NCBI RefSeq assembly: GCF_003065365.1
Contig: NZ_CP023276.1
Coordinates: forward strand, 1,550,001-1,614,000
Source of the DNA: Polynucleobacter difficilis
GTDB taxonomy: Bacteria > Pseudomonadota > Gammaproteobacteria > Burkholderiales > Burkholderiaceae
Direction: 5' to 3'
DNA length: 64,000 bases
Below the pieces are notes generated by a model. It was not told where the DNA came from. It was given only the letters and a program-made list of their open reading frames with translations, and ran no database searches. A program made the position numbers and the translations under genes. Below, in pieces: positions 53,252 to 60,636 of the stretch; the stretch's first letter is position 1, and each line of letters opens with the position of its first letter.

Positions 53252-54556
53252 ATGCTGGAGTTAATCACCAAAACCCGCCATTTATCCAAAGCACTGAGTG
53301 CGGTACAGCGTTTAACCTCCGAGCGCGGGGAATCCAATGCGGTGAGCATGGCCAACGACGTGATCGATAACTACCGCAAGCTCACCAAAGACCAGCACCT
53401 TAAATTCTTTACTGCCTGGATTGAAAAGCTCAGCCCCAATCCAGCGGAGGTCATGGCGGCATCACAAGCCTTTGCGGCAGAGGCCAATGCCCGCAATTAC
53501 ATTCGCTTACAAAAAGTTTCCGAGTCACCTCGGCAAGAATTTATGCGCCGCTTGAATCGGGGCCTAAATGGCACGGCCGCCGTTGTCGAAATGCGCCGCG
53601 ATTTATTGCAACTCTTGGACAAAAAACCGGAACTGGCTGCGGTGGATTTTGATATGCGCCATCTGCTGTCCTCTTGGTTTAATCCTGGTTTTTTAAAAAT
53701 GCACCGGGTCGACTGGAAGTCGCCTGCCGAGATTTTAGAAAAGCTAATCCAGCATGAGGCAGTCCATGCGATTGATGGCTGGGATGACTTGCGCCGCCGT
53801 TTGCAGCCTGACCGGCGCTGCTTCGCATTCTTTCATCCCCAATTGCCCAATGAACCATTGATCTTTGTGGAGGTGGCGCTGCTGCCAGAAGTACCACTGG
53901 CGATTGCCCCATTGGTAGATAAAAAAGCCGAGACGGTGACCCAAGTACAGCAGTACAAGGTGGCTGTTTTTTATTCCATCAGTAACTGCGAGCCTGGTCT
54001 GCGCGGTGTGTCGATGGGTAACTTTTTGATCAAGCGAGTCGCCGAGCAGTTGCACCAGGAGTTCCCTGGTCTAAAAACCTTCATTACGCTCTCACCCGTT
54101 CCTGGATTAATCGAATGGATTGCTGCGGGCGCTAATTTAGGCGATGGCGTGCCGCCTGATCGCCTCAAGCCCGCCTTAAAGATGAAGCGAGATCAGGCTT
54201 TACAGGCTTTGGGCCTGGATGCGCAATCGTGGGCCGAGCGCTTAAGCAACGGCTGGCATCCGGACAATGCCTCATCAAAGGAGAAGGACGCGCTTCTTTG
54301 CCTTACGGCCATTTACTTGGGTCTCGCATCAACTGGGCGCCAAGGTAATCCCGTTGCCAAGTTCCATTTGGGCAATGGCGCCAAGCTGCACCTGATTAAT
54401 TGGGCCGGGGATTTATCGCGCAAGGGCTTACGTCAATCTGCCGGCATTATGGTTAATTACCTGTATGACCTCTCCAGCGTGGAAGAGAATCATGAGCGCT
54501 TTGTGAACGGGGAAATCATGCATTCCAGAGCGGTAGCCAAGCTCATGAGTGTTTAA
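53252..54556 (+). CDS. Malonyl-CoA decarboxylase
   Basis: 434-aa eukaryote-like malonyl-CoA decarboxylase (MCD/MlyCD family), converting malonyl-CoA to acetyl-CoA and CO2. An N-terminal helical domain is followed by the GNAT-like catalytic domain with HEAVHAIDGWDDLRRRL, FFHPQLPNEPLIF, SISNCEPGLRGVSMGNFLIK and the SPVPGL segment. Codon use is visibly GC-richer than in the nitrilase and GST genes, suggesting a different origin although it follows them by only 31 bp. A nitrile-to-malonate type route would feed it; this is inference. Confidence 0.92.
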   Translation: MLELITKTRHLSKALSAVQRLTSERGESNAVSMANDVIDNYRKLTKDQHLKFFTAWIEKLSPNPAEVMAASQAFAAEANARNYIRLQKVSESPRQEFMRRLNRGLNGTAAVVEMRRDLLQLLDKKPELAAVDFDMRHLLSSWFNPGFLKMHRVDWKSPAEILEKLIQHEAVHAIDGWDDLRRRLQPDRRCFAFFHPQLPNEPLIFVEVALLPEVPLAIAPLVDKKAETVTQVQQYKVAVFYSISNCEPGLRGVSMGNFLIKRVAEQLHQEFPGLKTFITLSPVPGLIEWIAAGANLGDGVPPDRLKPALKMKRDQALQALGLDAQSWAERLSNGWHPDNASSKEKDALLCLTAIYLGLASTGRQGNPVAKFHLGNGAKLHLINWAGDLSRKGLRQSAGIMVNYLYDLSSVEENHERFVNGEIMHSRAVAKLMSV

Positions 54557-54561
54557 CGTAA

Positions 54562-55488
54562 TTAATTATTCCTACTTAAAAAGACTTGTTCTGCCGAAAT
54601 ACGGTCTTTTAGATAATTAAATACTGCATTAATACGAGTTGAATACCTCAAATCGGCGTGAACGCTAAGCCAAAGTTGTCGCGTTACACAAATCTGATTT
54701 GTAAGTATAGGTAGTAATTTCGGCTCGTTTGCAACAGCAAATCGAGGTAGAAGTACTAAACCCAAACCTGAGGAGGCAGCTGCCATTTGAGCCAACATAC
54801 TATTAGATGAAAATATAATATTAGGATTGGGCAGCACCTCGTCTAACCACCGTACCGTATCAACTTGAATCAAATCATCTATATAGCTTAAAAATTTATG
54901 GTTAACCAATTCCTCCAAGGACTTTGGTTTGCCATGCGCAGCGAAATATTCCTCCGAGCCATACAAAGACAATGCAAATAAACCAATATTCTCACTTTCC
55001 ATACCCCTTCCCTCAGGCTTAAAAAAGCTTAAGAAAATATCGGCCTCACGTCGGTTTACATTAACCAATTGGGGGGATGTGACCAATTCAATGCGTAATA
55101 AGGGATATGCAGAAGACAGTCCCACGAGCCTGCGAGCTATATACAAAGAGCCTATACCCTCCATCATGGCGACACGCACTATTCCAGCTGGTTCACGCCC
55201 ACCGCATCCGCTTAAACTCTCACGTAGAGCGACTGCACCACCCTCCATTGCCTCAACTTGAGGCAAGATTTGCTCTGCTAAAAGGGTTTTTTGAAGGCCG
55301 TCTTTTCGACGCTCAAATAAAGCACCTCCCAAACACAGCTCCAGTCTAGAGATGCGGCGGCTAATGGTGGAATGATCTACGTGGACGGTCTTTGCCGCTT
55401 GAGTTAAATTCCCAGAGCGTATTACTGCCAAAAATATTCTTAGATCATCCCAATCTAATTCTTCAATAGGAATTCTTTTAACGCCCAT
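54562..55488 (-). CDS. LysR-family transcriptional regulator
   Basis: 308 aa. Winged helix-turn-helix at residues about 15-75 (LDWDDLRIFLAVIRSGNLTQAA in parts: LRIFLAVIRSGNLTQAA, DHSTISRRISRLE) and a LysR substrate domain. ATG at 55488 is chosen; a TTG 15 bases upstream would overlap the GGAGA that serves as its ribosome site. Divergent from the isonitrile-hydratase-like gene with 223 bp between, so that gene is the likely target; it converges on the malonyl-CoA decarboxylase gene. Confidence 0.9.
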   Translation of the reverse strand: MGVKRIPIEELDWDDLRIFLAVIRSGNLTQAAKTVHVDHSTISRRISRLELCLGGALFERRKDGLQKTLLAEQILPQVEAMEGGAVALRESLSGCGGREPAGIVRVAMMEGIGSLYIARRLVGLSSAYPLLRIELVTSPQLVNVNRREADIFLSFFKPEGRGMESENIGLFALSLYGSEEYFAAHGKPKSLEELVNHKFLSYIDDLIQVDTVRWLDEVLPNPNIIFSSNSMLAQMAAASSGLGLVLLPRFAVANEPKLLPILTNQICVTRQLWLSVHADLRYSTRINAVFNYLKDRISAEQVFLSRNN

Positions 55489-55711
55489 TACACCTGTCTC
55501 CAAACAAAATTAACTCAAACAAATACAGCTCAGCTAATCTCAAAAAGCGTCAAAAGAATTTAATAATTTAATTTTCTATTTTGACGGACTTTATTATCAC
55601 ACTATTACATTTTTTGAATTGATCTTTCACCCATACTGGTATAAATTGAACGGAGAGATGGGCTGACAGGTTAATTGGCTAAGCCCCTAACCAACAGGGA
55701 GAAGGGTTAAA

Positions 55712-56407
55712 GTGAGCACACAAATTAATATTGGTTTTTTACTATTTCCAGGCCTTACACAGCTTGATTTAACGGGGCCCGCTCAAGTATTAAGTCGTGT
55801 GCCAAATGCCAAAATTCATTTAGCGTGGAAAAATACAGATCCTGTTATCACCGACGTTGGCTTTTGTATTACTCCAACAACATCATTTGCAGACTGCCCT
55901 CAACTAGATGTGCTATGTGTTCCAGGTGGATTTGGTATCGGCGACCAAATGATTGATCAGGATACGCTAAAGTTTCTTCGAGATCAGGGTAGTAAGGCAA
56001 AGTACATTACCTCCGTATGTAATGGTTCATTAATTCTTGGTGCCGCTGGCTTACTCAAAGGCAGAAAAAGTGCTTGTCACTGGATATGGAAAAAATATCT
56101 TGCTAAATTTGGAGCGGAGGCAGTCGATGCTCGCGTAGTACGAGATGGTAATCATATTTCAGGGGGCGGAGTCACGGCTGGTATTGATTTTGCTTACGTG
56201 CTCGCTGCGGAGCTGGCAGGTGAGGAAACTGCAAAAATGCTGCAACTTGGTCTAGAGTATGATCCTCAGCCACCCTATGATTGCGGCACCCCAGACAAAG
56301 CAGGTTTAGCACTTGTTGATAAAGTAATGGCCTTACAAATAGAACGAATAAAAAAAATTGAACCTAACATCGAGAAAGCTTCATCAAGCTTATTAAATCG
56401 TAGTTAG
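55712..56407 (+). CDS. DJ-1/PfpI-family protein, isonitrile-hydratase-like
   Basis: 231-aa DJ-1/PfpI superfamily protein. FPGLTQLDLTGPAQVL, VPGGFGIGDQM, the Cys nucleophile in SVCNGSLILGAAGLLKGRK (Cys103) and HWIWKKYL match the pattern of Pseudomonas isonitrile hydratase (which forms N-substituted formamides) and of GATase1-like relatives. GTG start at 55712 has GAAGGG upstream. Position near a nitrilase makes isonitrile or nitrile metabolism plausible. Without a search, other DJ-1 functions remain possible. Confidence 0.83.
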   Translation: MSTQINIGFLLFPGLTQLDLTGPAQVLSRVPNAKIHLAWKNTDPVITDVGFCITPTTSFADCPQLDVLCVPGGFGIGDQMIDQDTLKFLRDQGSKAKYITSVCNGSLILGAAGLLKGRKSACHWIWKKYLAKFGAEAVDARVVRDGNHISGGGVTAGIDFAYVLAAELAGEETAKMLQLGLEYDPQPPYDCGTPDKAGLALVDKVMALQIERIKKIEPNIEKASSSLLNRS

Positions 56408-56514
56408 GTTTAATTTGAGCTGCTTATCTTGAGTTTGACTCGCTGAGTTTGTGCTGCGTGCGCCCAGATTTGAGATATTTTCTTAGGGTATTTTTTTACA
56501 TAGTATCTATCACT

Positions 56515-57158
56515 ATCATTTCAGTAACCTTGCCGCCGCATCGGGAAGCGCATTCTGGGCACCAACCACCTTGAATGATAGAGTCAGGATTTGCTAACCA
56601 CTCATGTCTGTTAGCGCAGCGCCAAAGCAATGGGCTTTTTTAGATACTCGCTAGATAATCATTTGCCACCACGCTCAATAGCCAATTTCTTCATTGCATC
56701 TAATTGAGCTGGTCTTAGAGATTTGATGCACTCGTCATTTCGCTCCTTGCCGCACTCTTGACACCAATTTTTGTACCTAAAACACTTTGTGGTGTGGCAC
56801 TCTAAACATGTCCTTTATTGCATTGCCACTCTACTTTTTAAACGGCTGTGGGCAATTCATCCGATAAACATAGGCCGCCCATCTTGATCGCATAATTCTT
56901 TATATCAATGATTGTTCTTCGTTTCCCGCCATTCACCTTCCCTTTTGAGCATATTGGACACCAAGTTCCATTTGAGACATTATTTGGTTTTACATCCCAT
57001 GTATGTCCTTGCGAACACTCCCAGGTTAACTTGGTTTGTGAATCAACATAAACTTTAGATAAACACTTTCCACCCTTACTTGCAGCAAGTTCTTGCATTT
57101 TGATTAGCCATGATTGAGCTCGTGATAGTTGAGCTAGGCTGTTGGTGTGTTTAGTCAC
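56515..57158 (-). pseudogene. Decayed zinc-ribbon repeat protein
   Basis: A 106-codon reading frame (57158-56838) encodes a module of the form GGKCLS..Y.....LTWECSQGHTWDVKPNNVSNGTWCPIC, a zinc-ribbon repeat. Past its stop the same module continues in other frames on the same strand with stops and shifts: VEWQCNKGH, then WCQECGKER, LDAMKKLAIERGGK, then RHEW...GGWCPEC near 56530-56640. So a longer multi-repeat gene has broken up. Such repeat proteins often lie beside mobile elements; whether they bind DNA is not established here. Confidence 0.65.
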
Positions 57159-57202
57159 AAATCTCCAAATGCAATATGTAGTTCGTTCATGTTACATAAA
57201 AG

Positions 57203-57233
57203 ACAAAACCCCAGCTATCTCTAACTGGGGTTT
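57203..57233 (-). terminator. Terminator of the intron-bearing tRNA-Ile gene
   Basis: - strand AAACCCCAG-TTAGAGATAG-CTGGGGTTT followed by TGTCTTTT, a 9-bp stem starting seven bases after the tRNA CCA end. Confidence 0.85.
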
Positions 57234-57240
57234 GCTTTTC

Positions 57241-57529
57241 TGGTGGGCCCACCAGGACTTGAACCTGGGACCAAAGGATTCCGGTTTGTGTAGCTTTCGC
57301 CACTCCCTGGACTATGCCTTCATCATATTGATTGCTCAACTTAGATGGGTGCCGTCTAGTCTCTACACGTTCAAAGTATTTCTACTAAGCTTCGCTCGGC
57401 GTTAGCTTGTGCAGCTTTTGGCTACATTTAGCTTTCTCCGAATTTGACACCATCCCTTATGCAGTTTCCACGCATAAGGCACAACTTTCGCTATGAGTCC
57501 TCTGCTCTAACCAACTGAGCTATGGGCCC
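57241..57529 (-). tRNA. tRNA-Ile(CAT) gene interrupted by a group I intron
   Basis: 5' exon 57529-57493 (37 nt, GGGCCCATAGCTCAG... to ACTCAT) and 3' exon 57280-57241 (40 nt, AATCCTTTGG... to GGGCCCACCA) join into a 77-nt cloverleaf with a GGGCCCA/TGGGCCC acceptor, an encoded CCA and the anticodon CAT. The body resembles E. coli ileX-type tRNA-Ile2 rather than elongator tRNA-Met, so the first anticodon base is expected to be modified to lysidine by TilS, reading AUA. The intron lies right after the anticodon. The gene is the second in line downstream of rpoD. Confidence 0.93.
57281..57492 (-). ncRNA. Group I self-splicing intron (Azoarcus type, IC3-like)
   Basis: 212-nt intron between anticodon CAT and AATCC. 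On the - strand the conserved core blocks are seen in order: internal guide region GTTGTGCC; P2 with a GAAA loop (CCTTATGC...GCATAAGG); GGATGGTGTCAAATTCGG (P3/P4); AACGCCGAGC; GTGTAGAGACTAGACGGCACCC (P3/P7); GGCATAGTCCAGGGAGTGG (P7); a GAAA-capped P9; and ACACAAACCGG with the terminal G. These agree nearly base for base with the Azoarcus tRNA-Ile intron as I recall it. There is no room for a homing endonuclease gene. Splicing activity is expected, not shown. Confidence 0.92.
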
Positions 57530-57723
57530 TAAATCGTTACATTTACTACACACCTTACTGCTGGTGTTTACCACTGCAAAACCACACTAAAACCCTATTT
57601 ACTACACACCACGAAAAATGCTCTGGTGTGTAAGCGGTGTGTAAGCAATTTTGACCACCTAATCGACCACTAACCTCTTGAATCTATTGAGGTCTTTGTT
57701 ACAAGACCCCTAGGGCTTCTTTC
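57530..57723. repeat. Element end with paired arm-type sites
   Basis: Two copies of TTTACTACACACC (57542-57554 and 57598-57610) and a tandem 11-bp repeat GGTGTGTAAGC (57625-57635 and 57636-57646) in opposite orientation. This matches the arm-site pair in the repeat at 29644 (GGTGTGTAAG...GTGTAAGC). It separates the orphan tRNA 5' half from the intact tRNA gene. Pattern and position fit integrase arm-binding sites at one end of a tRNA-integrated element. Confidence 0.65.
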
Positions 57724-57762
57724 TTATGAGTCCTCTGCTCTAACCAACTGAGCTATGGGCCC
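57724..57762 (-). pseudogene. Orphan 5' half of tRNA-Ile(CAT)
   Basis: Identical by eye to the 5' exon of the intact gene (GGGCCCATAGCTCAG through ACTCATAA), then diverging. It sits 14 bp beyond the rpoD stop codon, presumably the original chromosomal tRNA position. Its 3' half was displaced by insertion at the anticodon loop and is represented by the 45-bp 3'-half copies further left. Confidence 0.85.
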
Positions 57763-57775
57763 GTTAGTCTTTCGA

Positions 57776-60406
57776 TCAATCCTCTTCGAGGAAAGTCTTG
57801 AGTTTGTCGCTGCGGCTTGGGTGACGCATTTTTCTCAAGGCCTTGGCTTCAATCTGACGAATGCGCTCACGCGTAACATCAAACTGCTTACCGACTTCTT
57901 CGAGGGTATGGTCTGTGCTCATTTCTACACCGAAACGCATACGCAATACTTTGGCTTCGCGCGGCGTTAATGAATCGAGAACATCCTTAACAACATCGCG
58001 CATGGATTCATGCAATGCCGCTTCGGCTGGAGCCAAGGTGTTGCCGTCTTCAATGAAGTCGCCTAAATGGGAGTCTTCGTCATCGCCAATCGGTGTTTCC
58101 ATCGAAATAGGCTCTTTGGCGATCTTCATGATCTTACGGATCTTGTCTTCTGGAATCTCCATCTTCAATGCCAAGGTGGCCGCATCTGGCTCATGCCCAG
58201 TCTCTTGCAAGATCTGACGGCTAATACGGTTCATCTTGTTGATGGTTTCAATCATATGAACCGGAATACGAATCGTACGGGCTTGATCCGCAATCGAACG
58301 GGTAATAGCCTGACGAATCCACCAGGTTGCATAAGTAGAGAACTTATAGCCACGGCGATACTCAAACTTATCCACCGCCTTCATGAGGCCAATGTTGCCC
58401 TCTTGAATCAAATCGAGGAACTGCAAGCCGCGGTTGGTGTATTTCTTGGCAATCGAAATCACCAAACGCAAGTTAGCAACAGTCATTTCCCGTTTAGCTT
58501 CACGTGCGCGCTTCTCGCCTGCAATCATTTGCTTATTTACTTCTTTCAATTCAGGCAAAGGCAAAACAACCCTGGTCTGAATATCAATCAGTTTTTGTTG
58601 CAGTTCTTGAATGGCAGGAACATTACGCTCTAAGAGTGCGCTGTAGGACTTATTGTCTTTCAGCAAATTGGCAGTCCACTTCAAATTCATGGACATCTTA
58701 GGGAAATCTTTTAATACTTCACCGCGCGGTACTCCAATTTTGTCGACCAACAAGCTAACAATGCCGCGCTCTAGCTTCCATACCTGATCCACCTGGGAGC
58801 GCATGGTGTCGCAGAGTTTTTCAACGCTCTTTGCTGTCAAACGGAAACCGAGTAATTCATTACGAATGGCTTCTTGTGCCTTGATGTATCCAGGGCAGTT
58901 GTATCCATCGCGATCATAGGCACGGCGCATCTTATCCGCCTGAGTACGGATGATGGCAAATTTCTCTAAAGAAATCTGCTTGAGTTCTTCGAGTTGCTTG
59001 GCGCTCGCTGTGCTTGCACCGCCACCGCCGCCACCAGAATCTTCTTCACCACCCTCTTCATCGCCCTCTACTGCCTCGAGGTCTTCTTCTGGCTCATCCG
59101 GTCCAAGCTGAATATCTTCTGCATTGGGATCAACTAAACCATCGACAAACTGGTCAATCTCCATTTCGCCTGAAACAATTTTGTCCGCATTGCCAATGAT
59201 TTCAGCAATCGTTACTGGGCATGCTGAAAGCGCCATCACCATGTCTTTGAGGCCTGCCTCAATTTTCTTGGCAATGACGATCTCGCCTTCACGGGTCAGC
59301 AGGTCTACTGTTCCCATCTCGCGCATGTACATGCGCACAGGATCAGTGGTGCGGCCAAACTCGGAATCAACGGTTGATAGCGCAGCTTCAGCCTCTTCTT
59401 CCGCCTCTTCATCGGATGCACCAGAAATACCATTCTCATTGAGAAGAAGGGTTTCTGCATCAGGGGCCTGCTCGTATACGGTAATGCCAATGTCATTGAG
59501 CAAACCAATTAAGGTTTCGAGCGCGTCCGCATCCGACAATTCATCGGACATCACGTCATTCATTTCGCCGTGGGTTAGGTAGCCCTTGGACTTACCCATC
59601 TTAATTAGGGTTTTCAGACGTGCGCGGCGTAATTCTTGCTGCTCTTCGGAACCTAACTGCTGTGCTGCAAATTCTTTTAAAAGGGCCTTCTCTTTGGCCT
59701 TGCGATCGCGGGCTTTTTGGCGATCGGTGCGATTGTCTTCGCCGGACTCAGCCGCAGGGACTTCCGCTTTGGCTTTACGTCCTTTGGTTTTTTTGCCCTC
59801 TTCCGCTAACCCTCCGCCTTGCAATGCCTCAGCAGGTGTAGCCGTTTTGGACTTACCCTTGCCTTTTGCTGGAACTGCCTCGGGCTCAGCTGCTTTACCT
59901 TTTTTGGCTGGAACGTCTTTGCTTGTTTTTGCAGCGGCAACGGCTTTCTTTGTTTCCTTGCTTGGCTTGGCTGCTGACTTAACTTCGGGCCTTGCTTTTG
60001 CAGCTGCCTTCGCTGGCACCTTTGCTACTGGTTTGGCTGGCGCAGCTGATTTCTTGACTGCCTTCGCTGGAACTTTTGCCGCCGCTTTAGCTACTGGCTT
60101 TGCTACCTTCTTTGCTACTGGCTTTGCACTTGGCTTAGCCGATTTAGCAATCGGCTTTTTTACTGCCTTCGCAGGTGCCGCTGCTTTTTTAGGGGCTACT
60201 TTAGATACTGGCTTTGACTTAACCACTACTGCCTTTTTGGCAGGTGCCTTGGCTTTGCTTGTCGGAGCGGCTTTCTTTACGGGTGCCTTAGCAGCGACTT
60301 TGCTTTTTGCTGGCGCGGCCGCCTTCTTGGCAAGGGGTTTGGACTTGCTTGCTGCTGAAGTATTTTTCACGGGTTTCGCGCTTTTCTTGATCTTGCTGCT
60401 TGGCAT
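57776..60406 (-). CDS. rpoD: Primary sigma factor sigma-70 with histone-H1-like tail
   Basis: 876-aa housekeeping sigma factor. About the first 200 residues are a Lys/Ala/Pro-rich low-complexity tail (repeats such as AKPVAKK, AAKVPAKA), followed by region 1.1 (LKTLIKMGKSKGYLTHGEMND), an acidic non-conserved region with a Gly run (EEDSGGGGGGAS), region 2 (FLDLIQEGNIGLMKAVDKF, FSTYATWWIRQAI), region 3, and region 4 (LTPREAKVLRMRFG, ...TRERIRQIEAKAL). Directs RNA polymerase to -35/-10 promoters. The tail is longer than in E. coli RpoD, which lacks it. Next to dnaG and yqeY, the usual macromolecular-synthesis block order. Confidence 0.96.
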   Translation of the reverse strand: MPSSKIKKSAKPVKNTSAASKSKPLAKKAAAPAKSKVAAKAPVKKAAPTSKAKAPAKKAVVVKSKPVSKVAPKKAAAPAKAVKKPIAKSAKPSAKPVAKKVAKPVAKAAAKVPAKAVKKSAAPAKPVAKVPAKAAAKARPEVKSAAKPSKETKKAVAAAKTSKDVPAKKGKAAEPEAVPAKGKGKSKTATPAEALQGGGLAEEGKKTKGRKAKAEVPAAESGEDNRTDRQKARDRKAKEKALLKEFAAQQLGSEEQQELRRARLKTLIKMGKSKGYLTHGEMNDVMSDELSDADALETLIGLLNDIGITVYEQAPDAETLLLNENGISGASDEEAEEEAEAALSTVDSEFGRTTDPVRMYMREMGTVDLLTREGEIVIAKKIEAGLKDMVMALSACPVTIAEIIGNADKIVSGEMEIDQFVDGLVDPNAEDIQLGPDEPEEDLEAVEGDEEGGEEDSGGGGGGASTASAKQLEELKQISLEKFAIIRTQADKMRRAYDRDGYNCPGYIKAQEAIRNELLGFRLTAKSVEKLCDTMRSQVDQVWKLERGIVSLLVDKIGVPRGEVLKDFPKMSMNLKWTANLLKDNKSYSALLERNVPAIQELQQKLIDIQTRVVLPLPELKEVNKQMIAGEKRAREAKREMTVANLRLVISIAKKYTNRGLQFLDLIQEGNIGLMKAVDKFEYRRGYKFSTYATWWIRQAITRSIADQARTIRIPVHMIETINKMNRISRQILQETGHEPDAATLALKMEIPEDKIRKIMKIAKEPISMETPIGDDEDSHLGDFIEDGNTLAPAEAALHESMRDVVKDVLDSLTPREAKVLRMRFGVEMSTDHTLEEVGKQFDVTRERIRQIEAKALRKMRHPSRSDKLKTFLEED

Positions 60407-60636
60407 AGGTTTACGCTCACTTACTTAAATAATGGTTGGTTTCAATGGGTCAGACCAATTGCCTGGGCCACTACCGTCAATAAATGCAAATTAATGACGC
60501 AAGTGACTGAATTAAATCGTATTTTTTCTCTGAACAGAGGATTATAGTCGATTCAGTGTTTTCTGACGCTGGAATCAGCAATAAACGGGCTTAAACCGCT
60601 AATTTTTACAGGCCTAAGGAGCTTAAGGGGCTTTTT

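Noticed and set aside
57142..57405. 87-codon open frame on the + strand
   Set aside because: It reads antisense through the tRNA exon and the group I intron, which explain the sequence fully.
59890..60400. Repetitive DNA that could suggest a repeat array or CRISPR
   Set aside because: It is the in-frame coding sequence of the RpoD tail; there are no regular spacers, and no CRISPR or cas genes are seen in the window.
59586..60428. 280-codon open frame antisense to rpoD
   Set aside because: It is the antisense shadow of the Lys/Ala-rich tail; such low-complexity coding sequence leaves long open frames on the other strand.
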